DNA of 34,147 nucleotides, from positions 1 to 34,147 of the IMG/VR virus record IMGVR_UViG_3300021440_000080. One strand, 5' to 3'. The translations under genes were made by a program, and so were the position numbers. Positions 1 to 8,176 of the stretch are shown here, one piece after another (position 1 is the stretch's first letter; every line of letters begins with the position of its first letter). Origin of the DNA: a virus. Below the pieces are notes generated by a model. It saw only the letters and a program-made list of their open reading frames with translations. It made no database searches and was not told the origin of the DNA.

Positions 1-30
1 CACTTTCTGGACAAACAAAATAGGGGACAC
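1..30 (-). CDS. Start of an unidentified gene (partial)
   Basis: On the minus strand a GTG codon at 28-30 is preceded by AAGGA (37-41) with a 6-base gap, and the frame stays open for ten codons to the window edge, reading MSPILFVQKV. It follows the head-morphogenesis gene in the same direction, so it is probably the next gene of the capsid operon. Too little is visible to assign a function. Confidence 0.45.
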   Translation of the reverse strand, partial: MSPILFVQKV

Positions 31-55
31 GTGATTTCCTTGGACCGATGTCCCG

Positions 56-802
56 CTATCCGCGTTGTTTCTTCATCTCGTCGTGCTCGGGTCCGATGTA
101 CGTGACCATGCCGGCACTATCAAAACCATATCCTGGAGCTAAGGTCGCTTGCGAACATCTACAGTGAATATGGAGCCCCGACACCTTCGGGTTTTGTTGT
201 CCTCTTTTGTGGTAACCGCTGCCGACTTCTGATAGATACCAAAGTCGAGGTGGACCAGAAATCGTGCCGCTGAGTTGGTGCAACCTCAAGCACTCAGAAC
301 AAATGTGCCCGTCCCGGACGATAATGAAGAAAACGACCGGGTCATCAATCCCCATGTGGCGGTTGATTGCCTCGATTCCCTCAAGCGCTCCAACCGACCT
401 GGCGTTCTGGGCTTGGCTGTCAACAATCCGGTCCACATCAGTGGTTATGCGAGAAAAGGTCTCCGAGAGCTGTCCCTTGAGTACTTCCTCTGGATCCTGT
501 TCCTGGCGCAACGCACTGTCGACCGCAAAAGCGACCTGCGCTTTTGCTTTTTCTCGCGATGCCTCAATGTACCCGTCCGCAATGTGAGAAATCGCGTGCT
601 CAGTGTCGGGCTGTGGCTCTGCGCCACCAGCCCGGACTGACTCCTGGTACAGCGAACCCAGGGTGGGATTGCTAGTCACCACGATCTGGGTCGGTGCCCC
701 TTTTGACGGCACCCACGAATTCCCCAAATAAATCGACTTCAGCTTGTCGAAAAGCCGGTCGATCGCGTCATGAATTCGCTGCAAGCCTTTTTTATTCAGC
801 AT
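56..802 (-). CDS. Phage head morphogenesis protein (Mu gpF-like)
   Basis: A 248-residue protein. Its C-terminal part has the pattern of the minor-head/head-morphogenesis family: a strand-rich segment (DPVVFFIIVRDG), then CSEC, then LSGT, and after about 40 residues HIHCRC. These Cys/His clusters are the family's hallmark and may bind a metal. The N-terminal two thirds is helical and charged. Family members act in procapsid assembly, bound near the portal. The start ATG overlaps the end of the portal gene by 11 bases, suggesting coupled translation, and portal followed by head-morphogenesis protein is the classic order. A structural capsid role is secure; the exact subfamily is inferred from the Cys/His pattern alone. 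Confidence 0.7.
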   Translation of the reverse strand: MLNKKGLQRIHDAIDRLFDKLKSIYLGNSWVPSKGAPTQIVVTSNPTLGSLYQESVRAGGAEPQPDTEHAISHIADGYIEASREKAKAQVAFAVDSALRQEQDPEEVLKGQLSETFSRITTDVDRIVDSQAQNARSVGALEGIEAINRHMGIDDPVVFFIIVRDGHICSECLRLHQLSGTISGPPRLWYLSEVGSGYHKRGQQNPKVSGLHIHCRCSQATLAPGYGFDSAGMVTYIGPEHDEMKKQRG

Positions 803-2891
803 AAGGTTTCTTGGGGTGATCTCGCACTACACCCAAGATATCCTCGATCGCTTTCTGTTGTTCTTCGCGGAACCCCTGCATTACAGTCTTAACCAGTTCC
901 GAATGCCGCGCCAACACACGTCGACCCTTGAGGGAAAGCTGTTTTTCCCCCTTACTCAAAGCATCCTGAGCCTCGCTAAGAGCTTGCTGCGCATCCTGTT
1001 GCTGTTCCTTGGGGACAGGATCAGCTTCCGGAGCTGCGACCCCTGCCGCTACCCCCGGCCCCTGGTCTGCACCAGCGCCGCCGCCACCAGAAGGCGGACC
1101 GCCTGGGGGCGGCTGTTGTTGCGCCGCCATATCTGCCTGTTGTTTTGACAGCAAGAAGTTCTGGTAGGTCATCCAGAACTGATCACGAACATAGTTGAGA
1201 TCAGGATCCTTGGACGCACCTTCAATGCCAAAGAACTTCTCCTTGATCTGCCCAACCGTGAAATACTTGTCCAAAATGGCCTGGTAGGCTGGATTGAAAG
1301 GAAAGTCTCCGCCCAGCTCGCGGGGAATGAGCGGCTTCTCAACCCGTGAGAGGACGTCATTGTAGGACATCCAGATGGGGGCATCTTGCTGGAGGCGAAT
1401 CGACTCCTTCTCCGCGGTCTGTGCGTCCAGCCCCAAGAACCTCAAACGGAAGTACTTGGCGACTTGTGAATCAAAAAGAGGCAGGATCTTGTCGTTAAGA
1501 AAATCCTCAAACTGCATAACAAGAGGACGTAGACCCACGTCTCTGTGTGCGGTGAGCTGATACTGATTGTTCGATTCAGACAACGCTTGGTTGTTGGTGC
1601 CTCTTGACAGATGGGCGTATCCTGGAAGCTCTTCCGGAGACATCTGGAAGGCCGAGAGGATGACGCGGGCGTTTGAGTCGCTCAGGTACTGGAACTCCAT
1701 GTCCCTCGATCCGCTGTCGATGGGCACCCACTTGAGTTCGTCACCTTCTCCTGAGACACCAAAGACAGGCATGCGCCAAGAGTTGGACGCGTTGTTGATC
1801 GAAGCGTTGAATTGCTGACGAATGCCAGCAATCATCTGCGGATTCACGTTCGAACTCTTCAACACCAACATTCCGCGTGCTGCGCGGCCTGTCTGGAAGT
1901 ACATCTTGTTGTGAGTCGTGATGTTTATGTGCGTCGTTACCGCAGTAATAACCGTATCTAACGGTGTAACCGGATATCCGTTCAACTCGATATCGTTTAC
2001 AGGGTAAAAGTTGTGGACCACACACTCTTTAGCTGTAAAAGCCTGCCGAGGCGTGCCTTCAATAACCTGTAACCACTCGTAGCTTTGATTCTCAATTTTC
2101 TCAGCTGACTCTTCGTTTAAGTCCTTGTTACGGATCCCCTCCAGCAAGGAGAGGGCTTGTTTCCGCACATCGGCCGCATAATCATTGAGCGGTGCGGCCC
2201 TGTAAATGGTGCCGGCATCAATACACCGAAAACCACAGAAATTCTGCTGTCCCGTTTGGGCGTCAGTGCTCCACACGTTTTCGATAGCCACTCGACCTGG
2301 CCCGATGGCGTTCTTCGTTGCCTTTGCCAGGAAGGAGGAGAAGGTCTCTTGATCCGCCTCCCGCCATCCCTTGGGGCTGCCACATGTAACAAGGCGAGAC
2401 TCAACCTCCAGCGCCGCGCTCTTCAGCGATTTCTGTTGTTCTGGATCCAGCTGATCGAACAGCCCCTTTTTCGGCTGAAGCTCAAACCCCATGCCAAAAC
2501 GATCCTCACGCTTTCTGCCAAATGCAGAAAGATGCGCTGCTCGCGCATTTGTGATCGCAGCGACCAGATCGTCCTGAATCTGCAGGCGCTTAATGACCGT
2601 ATCAGGCAGCAACCTGGCCTTCTGGCGCCAGAGCTGTCCGTACATGGACGCCTGGCTCGGGTCCTCCTCAAACGCCAAACGCTCAATACTCGCCTTGGGA
2701 CCATTAAGAACATTCATGATGCTCTTGAATAGACCTTGACCGGGCATCTGTTCCGACTTGATAAGCTCTTCGTCCTCAGAGACGACGAAGCCTCCGGAAT
2801 CGGCTGGCTTGTGCTGAACAATCGGCACAAGGGCGGGTTGCACTGGCGCCGAAACTGGCGGGCTTGAACTCATACGTTTTTTTCTTGACAT
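792..2891 (-). CDS. Portal protein
   Basis: A 699-residue protein, at the long end for portals. The portal dodecamer sits at one capsid vertex, is the docking site for the terminase and forms the DNA channel. The central part (about residues 300-470) looks portal-like: an ARGMLVLKSSN segment, then GIRQQFNASINNASNSWR, a VFGVSGEGDELKWVPID strand pair, and the helical FQMSPEELPGYAHLSRG...NNQALSESNNQY stretch typical of the stem/wing. Residues about 590-650 are a low-complexity Gln/Pro/Gly/Ala linker followed by a charged helical tail, unusual and probably exposed. It lies downstream of the terminase genes and directly before the head-morphogenesis gene. Confidence 0.85.
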   Translation of the reverse strand: MSRKKRMSSSPPVSAPVQPALVPIVQHKPADSGGFVVSEDEELIKSEQMPGQGLFKSIMNVLNGPKASIERLAFEEDPSQASMYGQLWRQKARLLPDTVIKRLQIQDDLVAAITNARAAHLSAFGRKREDRFGMGFELQPKKGLFDQLDPEQQKSLKSAALEVESRLVTCGSPKGWREADQETFSSFLAKATKNAIGPGRVAIENVWSTDAQTGQQNFCGFRCIDAGTIYRAAPLNDYAADVRKQALSLLEGIRNKDLNEESAEKIENQSYEWLQVIEGTPRQAFTAKECVVHNFYPVNDIELNGYPVTPLDTVITAVTTHINITTHNKMYFQTGRAARGMLVLKSSNVNPQMIAGIRQQFNASINNASNSWRMPVFGVSGEGDELKWVPIDSGSRDMEFQYLSDSNARVILSAFQMSPEELPGYAHLSRGTNNQALSESNNQYQLTAHRDVGLRPLVMQFEDFLNDKILPLFDSQVAKYFRLRFLGLDAQTAEKESIRLQQDAPIWMSYNDVLSRVEKPLIPRELGGDFPFNPAYQAILDKYFTVGQIKEKFFGIEGASKDPDLNYVRDQFWMTYQNFLLSKQQADMAAQQQPPPGGPPSGGGGAGADQGPGVAAGVAAPEADPVPKEQQQDAQQALSEAQDALSKGEKQLSLKGRRVLARHSELVKTVMQGFREEQQKAIEDILGVVRDHPKKPYAE

Positions 2892-2893
2892 TT

Positions 2894-3874
2894 TTACTCC
2901 GCCGAGATAACGGAGATGTTAGCGGTTCGGGTGCTACGATTCAACACCTTGAGGGACCAAGTCGGCCCTGTGCGCTCGTACGAACCAACAAAATTGGATG
3001 AACCTGCCATCCAAGGCGCTACGCGTTGGGTTGAAGATGTGTCACCGTTCGCTCGCACCACACAGTCTTGGTCACTCTCCAGGTACACAAAAGTCTTGGC
3101 TTCTGTATATACCAAGAAACCTGCGGCCCCCGGCTGAATCCCCGACTCAGAAGGAACAGGGGATCCAGAAACCACCTCAAGGTACCGGTGGGTCACAGCC
3201 GAGACAGAATAGGTCCGACGGGTGGCAGTAGAAAAGCCACCAGCGATCTCAATCGAGTCGCCCTTCTGTACGCCATCCGCCGAGAATGCCTGGATTTGAT
3301 TGTTTGCGGAGCAAACAACGCCAGCCTCGCTCAGGCCCTCAAAATCCTCACTCGCATCACGGGTAATAACCAGCTGTGAAGATGTGGCCGCCAAGACCGA
3401 CCAGAACCCTTGGTTGGCAACATGGAACGGGGAGGTAATGGACTCTTCTGTGCCAGGAATCCACAAGATGTCCCCAGGCAGAACACCAGCAAAAGAGCCC
3501 GAAGCAACGCTCAATGTAGCAGTGGAGTTGGCGTTCAAGGTCAGGTCTAGGGTCGCTCCGCTGAGAGTCAGTGCACGATCGGTTCTGAAGCCCGGGTTGG
3601 TACCACCGGTCCACCGGAATCGGTAGTTGGCAGATGTGCCAGCTACCAGATCGACAGAAAGCACCGTGGTCCCATCCAACAGAAGCGACCGGGTACCATC
3701 AAACAGAGTCTTTTCTTGTCCAGGTGCGACAGTGATTGTCTCAACCCGAGACTCAAAAATCGGGATGTCCGCGATATCACGGCGCCAATCGACATTTCGG
3801 CGCTGTGGAGAACTGTAATTGTCTGGAGCATCCGAAGAACCAAAAAACTGTTTGATGATACGAAAATATGGCAT
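2894..3874 (-). CDS. Beta-rich structural protein between terminase and portal
   Basis: A 326-residue protein not recognised by family. It starts with MPYFRIIKQFF, then a short basic linker, and from about residue 45 onward is a run of Ser/Thr/Gly/Val-rich strands (for example FDGTRSLLLDGTTVLSVDLV and TLSGATLDLTLNANSTATL), suggesting two or more beta-sandwich modules. No signal peptide or membrane segment is visible. It has a GGAG ribosome-binding site, lies 19 bases from the portal gene's start and in the same operon, so a virion role (neck, head decoration or fibre-associated) is likely, but this rests on context and composition only. Confidence 0.6.
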   Translation of the reverse strand: MPYFRIIKQFFGSSDAPDNYSSPQRRNVDWRRDIADIPIFESRVETITVAPGQEKTLFDGTRSLLLDGTTVLSVDLVAGTSANYRFRWTGGTNPGFRTDRALTLSGATLDLTLNANSTATLSVASGSFAGVLPGDILWIPGTEESITSPFHVANQGFWSVLAATSSQLVITRDASEDFEGLSEAGVVCSANNQIQAFSADGVQKGDSIEIAGGFSTATRRTYSVSAVTHRYLEVVSGSPVPSESGIQPGAAGFLVYTEAKTFVYLESDQDCVVRANGDTSSTQRVAPWMAGSSNFVGSYERTGPTWSLKVLNRSTRTANISVISAE

Positions 3875-3902
3875 GAGATCTCCAGCCCCGTAGATTGCAG
3901 TC

Positions 3903-5819
3903 CTAACCGATTTCCCAGAAAACGCCGTCTCCGCCCCCCATGGTCACCTCGTCTTGGGTGCCGAGGCCAATAGCTTTGTCGATTTGCTGCTGCACCCAGT
4001 TGTCCTCCCGGTCGGGCGCCACAACCACACCTGCCGCCGATTCCGCTGTCGCCAAACCGGCGGATCCCGAGAAAGCGGACATCGCCATGTACCTCATCGC
4101 GTCACACTCATCGTCGTTTTCGTCATCAGGGATATCCGACGGTTCGCCCTGAGCATCCAGCTTCCAGTGGTATTCCCCCAGGCGCCGGCGCAACAGGTCG
4201 CACCCCAGGTCGTCCGCCAACAGGTAGAACCTTGGCTCCCCTACACCAGGACGAATCAGGCTCCGAACAACGGTGATGCCGCCAATCACGCTCCCCGGCC
4301 CTTTAACGACCGGCTTGATGCGATACCCCTTCTTCTTGAACTGGATGATGGCTTCTGGGTTTTCAGGATCAGCGTAGATTTGAGGCCGATAAGGCATGAT
4401 CGCCTTGTTGCAGAGCTGGATCTGCTGCTGGACCTCAATTTGGGCCTGGGAGACCACCTCTAAGACAAAGCAGTAGTTGCCCCAGACCGCAGCCAAAACC
4501 ACAGAGAAGTTGTGGGTGTAACCAAAGTCCATACCAGCAACAAAACGGACTCCATCAATCTCCTTGAGACGGGCAATCAGTTCGTGTTTTCTGAGTGGCG
4601 CATGCTCTTCTCCCGTGATCTTCTGCAAGATCTTGTGGCCCGCGAGCACATGAGTGTCGGCCGCAAAATTGGGGTAGATCAAACCAGCAGTCGACGGTTT
4701 CCAAGCCAACAACTGGGCCTTGGCGAACTCCAGATCCACCTTCTTGAACATATTCTGGGTGTGCGCCACCGGTTTCAGGAGGCTCTGGCGTGCCCGTTTT
4801 TCGGGCACGGCCGTCCTGGTGGCCAATCTCCCACGGCAGGCCGCAAAGATCCTACAGTTGCTCAGACACCCGCTGTAAGCGGTGTCTTTTTCGTATTTGG
4901 CCTGTCGTTCCGGCACAAACAGGGCGTGTTCTTGTGGTGTGACGGTATTCAGCTCGTCCTTTGAGATCATCACGTCGATCTTGGGGAGATCTGGGCGATG
5001 TCTGTCGTTGGGACAGCGTGCCGTCACGTCAATGATGTTCCAGTGCCGGATGTGCAGGCCGGAGACGTTTGCGTTATCAATCTCTTTTTGCACTAACCCG
5101 TAGTTGAACTTACGTGTTGAAGTATATAGAGTAATGGGGAGGTATCCGCCCCAGGGGGCGGGAATACCTTTGGCCTCGGCGTATGCTTTTTTGTCGGCAA
5201 CAACGTCGACTTCGTCAATCACAAAGAATGGAACGTGCTCAGAATTGGCACCCGCCATTGTGCAGACGACGATAATGATATAGTTGTTGATGAGAGTGTA
5301 CTTCCCCTTCATGTTTTCAGGGGTTTTCTCGAACTCAGCGGTCGTCAAGTTCTCACCGGTCACTTCGTTGTAGTACCGAGAGATTTCCCGCATCGACTCG
5401 TTGGCCTTGACCACATAATCCCGCAGGTAAGGCTTGGAGAAGAACCCCTTGACGTAGCTCTGGGATTTTTGCGACTGCGCCTTAATGGCCGCCATGTGGG
5501 CGACGTTCCGCTGCAAATGCAGCACAACCAGCACTTCCAGGACGGCTGCGCCAAGTGTCTTGAAACTGTCACGAGCAGCGTAGGCCAGGATTTGGTCGAA
5601 ATCGGCCACATTTCTGCGGGCCTTGTCGTACACCTCCCAGATCAGATCCATGGGACTGCTGGTGGAATCCGGGTCCACGATCTCATCTGGCATGTCCAGG
5701 TGGAGGTACGTCCGGATCCACAGATGCAGGTGCTCTTTCGTTTCACACGGCACAAAAAGAAGCTTCCGGAGCTTTTCAGCTCCGGCATCCCCAGGCTTCG
5801 GTTTGACTGCCGTGCTCAT
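3903..5819 (-). CDS. terL: Terminase large subunit (packaging ATPase-nuclease)
   Basis: A 638-residue packaging motor protein that hydrolyses ATP to pump DNA through the portal and cuts concatemers. The ATPase half has a deviant Walker A (ARDSFKT, residues 82-88), Walker B FFVIDEVD (198-205) and a downstream TSTRKFN coupling-type motif (233-239). The RNase H-like nuclease half has its expected acidic residues: D431 in AGMDFGYTHN, D484 in IYADPENPEA and D570/D573 in DDENDDECDAMRY. Between the halves lies a Cys cluster (C318, C322, C328 in GCLSNCRIFAACRG) not part of the textbook core. The start overlaps the previous gene by four bases (ATGA), fitting translational coupling to the probable small subunit. 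Confidence 0.93.
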   Translation of the reverse strand: MSTAVKPKPGDAGAEKLRKLLFVPCETKEHLHLWIRTYLHLDMPDEIVDPDSTSSPMDLIWEVYDKARRNVADFDQILAYAARDSFKTLGAAVLEVLVVLHLQRNVAHMAAIKAQSQKSQSYVKGFFSKPYLRDYVVKANESMREISRYYNEVTGENLTTAEFEKTPENMKGKYTLINNYIIIVVCTMAGANSEHVPFFVIDEVDVVADKKAYAEAKGIPAPWGGYLPITLYTSTRKFNYGLVQKEIDNANVSGLHIRHWNIIDVTARCPNDRHRPDLPKIDVMISKDELNTVTPQEHALFVPERQAKYEKDTAYSGCLSNCRIFAACRGRLATRTAVPEKRARQSLLKPVAHTQNMFKKVDLEFAKAQLLAWKPSTAGLIYPNFAADTHVLAGHKILQKITGEEHAPLRKHELIARLKEIDGVRFVAGMDFGYTHNFSVVLAAVWGNYCFVLEVVSQAQIEVQQQIQLCNKAIMPYRPQIYADPENPEAIIQFKKKGYRIKPVVKGPGSVIGGITVVRSLIRPGVGEPRFYLLADDLGCDLLRRRLGEYHWKLDAQGEPSDIPDDENDDECDAMRYMAMSAFSGSAGLATAESAAGVVVAPDREDNWVQQQIDKAIGLGTQDEVTMGGGDGVFWEIG

Positions 5820-6475
5820 TCATCGTCCTCTTGGTTCGGCATCATATCCACGACATTGGTGTCCATGTTTTCCAAAGCCAGCAATTCACGCATGGAGTCC
5901 GCCGGGCTCAGGCCCTTGGGGTGGACATCTGGGGTCTGGTTAATGACCAGCGTGTTGTTCTGCTGGTTATTCACCACGGTCGGCCGTGACAAGTCCGGGG
6001 TTGCGCCAGAAGTGCGCAACAACAAGTCGAGGACCATGCGGTACTGAGACAGGTTTGTTGGCTTCAGGTCCCCCAACACACTCTCGTTGCCAGTCTGGAT
6101 GTACTGTTTGAGCTTGGTTCCATACAGCTTGTGGAAAGCCGTCATGAAGTCCGCCAGGAAGTCTGCCCCCTCCCCCATGACTTGTTGGGTTTTGAGTCGC
6201 ACCCCCTGGAGCATGCCCTCCAGGTACAAGGACCGACGGTTGTGCCAGTCTGAGCGAACTCCAGCACGAACGATTTGCCCCAGTTTCAAAACTGGGTTCA
6301 CTTTCTGAATCTGTTCGTAGCTGTTTCCTTGCAAAAAAAGGTTGAACAGCTCGGCCTGCAGCTTGGGACTCAATTCAGGCTCATTGGCCTTCTCCGCCAT
6401 GCGGAGCGCCGACTCTTCCTTGGCTGTCAGAAGCGTCTGGACGATTTTTTCTTTCTTCAGCGGTTCGTACGCCAT
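5816..6475 (-). CDS. Putative terminase small subunit
   Basis: A 219-residue protein immediately upstream of the large terminase and overlapping it by four bases. The N-terminal third contains a helix-turn-helix-like stretch (LSPKLQAELFNLFLQGNSYE then QIQKVNPVLKLGQIVRAGVR), followed by a long helical region suited to oligomerisation and an acidic C-terminal tail ending NQEDDE. Small terminases bind packaging-start DNA and load the large subunit, and have little sequence conservation, so the call depends on position, size and domain order. The ATG at 6475 has a purine-rich AGAGAGAAG ribosome-binding site; its first 95 bases overlap the preceding gene in another frame. Confidence 0.6.
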   Translation of the reverse strand: MAYEPLKKEKIVQTLLTAKEESALRMAEKANEPELSPKLQAELFNLFLQGNSYEQIQKVNPVLKLGQIVRAGVRSDWHNRRSLYLEGMLQGVRLKTQQVMGEGADFLADFMTAFHKLYGTKLKQYIQTGNESVLGDLKPTNLSQYRMVLDLLLRTSGATPDLSRPTVVNNQQNNTLVINQTPDVHPKGLSPADSMRELLALENMDTNVVDMMPNQEDDE

Positions 6476-6830
6476 TTTCTTCTCTCTTAAAACGGAACTT
6501 CATCCGTTTGCCGTTCTCCTGTGACAGAGAAACGGAGATCTCCCACTCTGTCCCCAGCAAATTCTTGGTCTCTGTGTTCAAGATTAACGACATCCGATGC
6601 GCTTCCGCTCGGGAATACAAACGTTCCAGCCCAATATGGAAATGGAGTGCATGGCCTTCGATGTCCGCTTCCATGTAAACGTTCTCAGGGAGAGCGTCGA
6701 AGCAAATCAGAGGGTACACCTTCAGCTGTACTACCTGAGCCTCGTGAAGACACGCAAACCTTCGGGTTTGCTCCTTCAGCAACATCAGTTGGGTCCAAGG
6801 ATCGATGGGACCGGTCGTTACATCAGCCAT
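6381..6830 (-). CDS. Small protein of unknown function upstream of terminase
   Basis: A 149-residue protein read from ATG 6828-6830, which overlaps the end of the SbcD-like gene by eight bases; longer in-frame starts run deep into that gene and are less likely. Residues 1-110 form a plausible small alpha/beta domain (VVQLKVYPLICFDALPENV, then EIDIEG-like and HFHIGLERLY segments). The last 32 residues are basic and low-complexity and are encoded inside the start of the small-terminase gene in another frame, so they may be tolerated rather than selected. No family recognised. Confidence 0.6.
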   Translation of the reverse strand: MADVTTGPIDPWTQLMLLKEQTRRFACLHEAQVVQLKVYPLICFDALPENVYMEADIEGHALHFHIGLERLYSRAEAHRMSLILNTETKNLLGTEWEISVSLSQENGKRMKFRFKREENGVRTAEERKNRPDASDSQGRVGAPHGGEGQ

Positions 6831-7830
6831 AAAGCCCTCGCTTGCTTGCCATATCTGCCAAAACCTCTTTTGGAGTTCCGTTTGGCGGCGAAAAAGACTC
6901 CAGGAATGCCCTGAGAGCAACCGGAATGCCGGCCGACTCACGGACGTCCGCATGCTTGGTCTCTGGTGGATTGACAAAACCACGGACCCGAGCCTTGCCC
7001 TTCAGGGATTCCCTTGCACCGTCCACAAAAGCCTCAGAACCTCTGATGTCGAACGACCAAGAGATGCCGTCCTCTTCTGTGATCTCAGGAATCTCCATCC
7101 CTTCCTTCAGCTCCATGTGTCGAATCTCTCGGCACACACCTGAGGTCGAGAATGGCTTCGCCGACACCATTTCGCCATCCTTGAAGTCCAACAACCAAAC
7201 CGCACGCGCCACATTGGCATCCGCCAAAGACCGCCAACGAGGCGCCCCGGGATACCAGACTTTGCCCACCTTCTGGGGGGTATGGATGTGCCCAGAAATG
7301 AACTGGCAGTCCAAATCCTGGACATCCACACCATCGGGTGCATAGAAGCCGGCCTCAAACATTGAGCCGGCAAACGTCTGGTGTGCGAAAATGGTTTTTG
7401 CGCCACCCTGCACAAGCTTTTCGGCCTGAACCCTGAAATCTGCCGTATCCGAAAAGTAAGGCATCATCCCGATCTTGAGATCAGCCAACAACAGGGGTTT
7501 GTCCACGACAGTCGCAGTAGCCTCTTGAGCAATCAGGGCATGGACTGAGGCTCCGTCGTTTCCAGGCATATCGTGATTGCCGACAAGGCAATACACTTGT
7601 CCGACACTCGCCTTAAGGCGAGTGGTCCACAACGACCAAAAGGCCATGACCTCGACATGTAGGATGGCGTGGGTGTGGTACAAATCCCCCAAAAACAGGA
7701 CGCTGTCGGCTTTATTGTCGACAGCGCACTTTTCTACATACTCAAGGAGAGCGTTGCACTCCTTTAAGGAGTCACTGGTAACGTGGGGGTCGCCCACAAC
7801 CAAGAACCTGTGGGAACCGGCCTTCATCAC
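6823..7830 (-). CDS. SbcD/Mre11-like nuclease subunit (T4 gp47 type)
   Basis: A 335-residue calcineurin-like metallophosphoesterase with all family motifs in order: GDPH (D14, H16), GDLYH (48-52), GNHD (84-87), FAHQ (H150) and GHIH (180-183), which together hold two metal ions. In SbcCD/Mre11-Rad50/T4 gp46-47 complexes this subunit cuts DNA ends and the SMC-like partner drives it. The partner is encoded at 13631-15733 on the other strand. The region after about residue 200 resembles the short capping domain of the Mre11 type. Its start overlaps the GroES-like gene by four bases. Confidence 0.82.
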   Translation of the reverse strand: MMKAGSHRFLVVGDPHVTSDSLKECNALLEYVEKCAVDNKADSVLFLGDLYHTHAILHVEVMAFWSLWTTRLKASVGQVYCLVGNHDMPGNDGASVHALIAQEATATVVDKPLLLADLKIGMMPYFSDTADFRVQAEKLVQGGAKTIFAHQTFAGSMFEAGFYAPDGVDVQDLDCQFISGHIHTPQKVGKVWYPGAPRWRSLADANVARAVWLLDFKDGEMVSAKPFSTSGVCREIRHMELKEGMEIPEITEEDGISWSFDIRGSEAFVDGARESLKGKARVRGFVNPPETKHADVRESAGIPVALRAFLESFSPPNGTPKEVLADMASKRGLYG

Positions 7831-8168
7831 TCTTCGTCCACGTCGTTCAAGGTGGCCACCGCAACAACCATCTCCTGCGGGACAAGAATGAACGAGGACT
7901 CCAATCCGCTCGCCTTCATGTTGTCGTCAGGTGTCAATACCTCTTTCGCCCACGCATGCTGAAGGCAGTCGGCCTTCAGGTAGACGACATCCCCTGCGTC
8001 AAAGATCAGGTCGTCACCGTTTGCGGACAGACTGCCGACCAAAACCGTTGTTTGGGCCAGCTCAGACCGCTGTTCAACGGTGGCAAAACCTTTGCTCTCC
8101 TTGATGGAAACCGACAAGGAGGCGAAGGGCTGGCAAACAAGCTTTTTGTTCAAAGAATAGACGTTCAC
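7827..8168 (-). CDS. GroES-like co-chaperonin (probable)
   Basis: A 113-residue protein starting at GTG 8166-8168, chosen because AGGAG lies six to seven bases upstream; the frame runs further but only into the sigma gene. The layout matches GroES and T4 gp31: a first strand (KKLVCQP), a loop of about 25 residues where the mobile loop would be, a strand plus turn (TTVLVGSLSANGDDL), the characteristic GDVVYLKAD strand, and a final strand pair SSFILVPQEMVVAV followed by an acidic tail. Co-chaperonin rings cap GroEL and close the folding chamber. Similarity is structural in character rather than strong in sequence, but a GroEL-family gene lies at 11490-13310, which raises the likelihood. Confidence 0.5.
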   Translation of the reverse strand: MNVYSLNKKLVCQPFASLSVSIKESKGFATVEQRSELAQTTVLVGSLSANGDDLIFDAGDVVYLKADCLQHAWAKEVLTPDDNMKASGLESSFILVPQEMVVAVATLNDVDEE

Positions 8169-8176
8169 GGTTTCTC

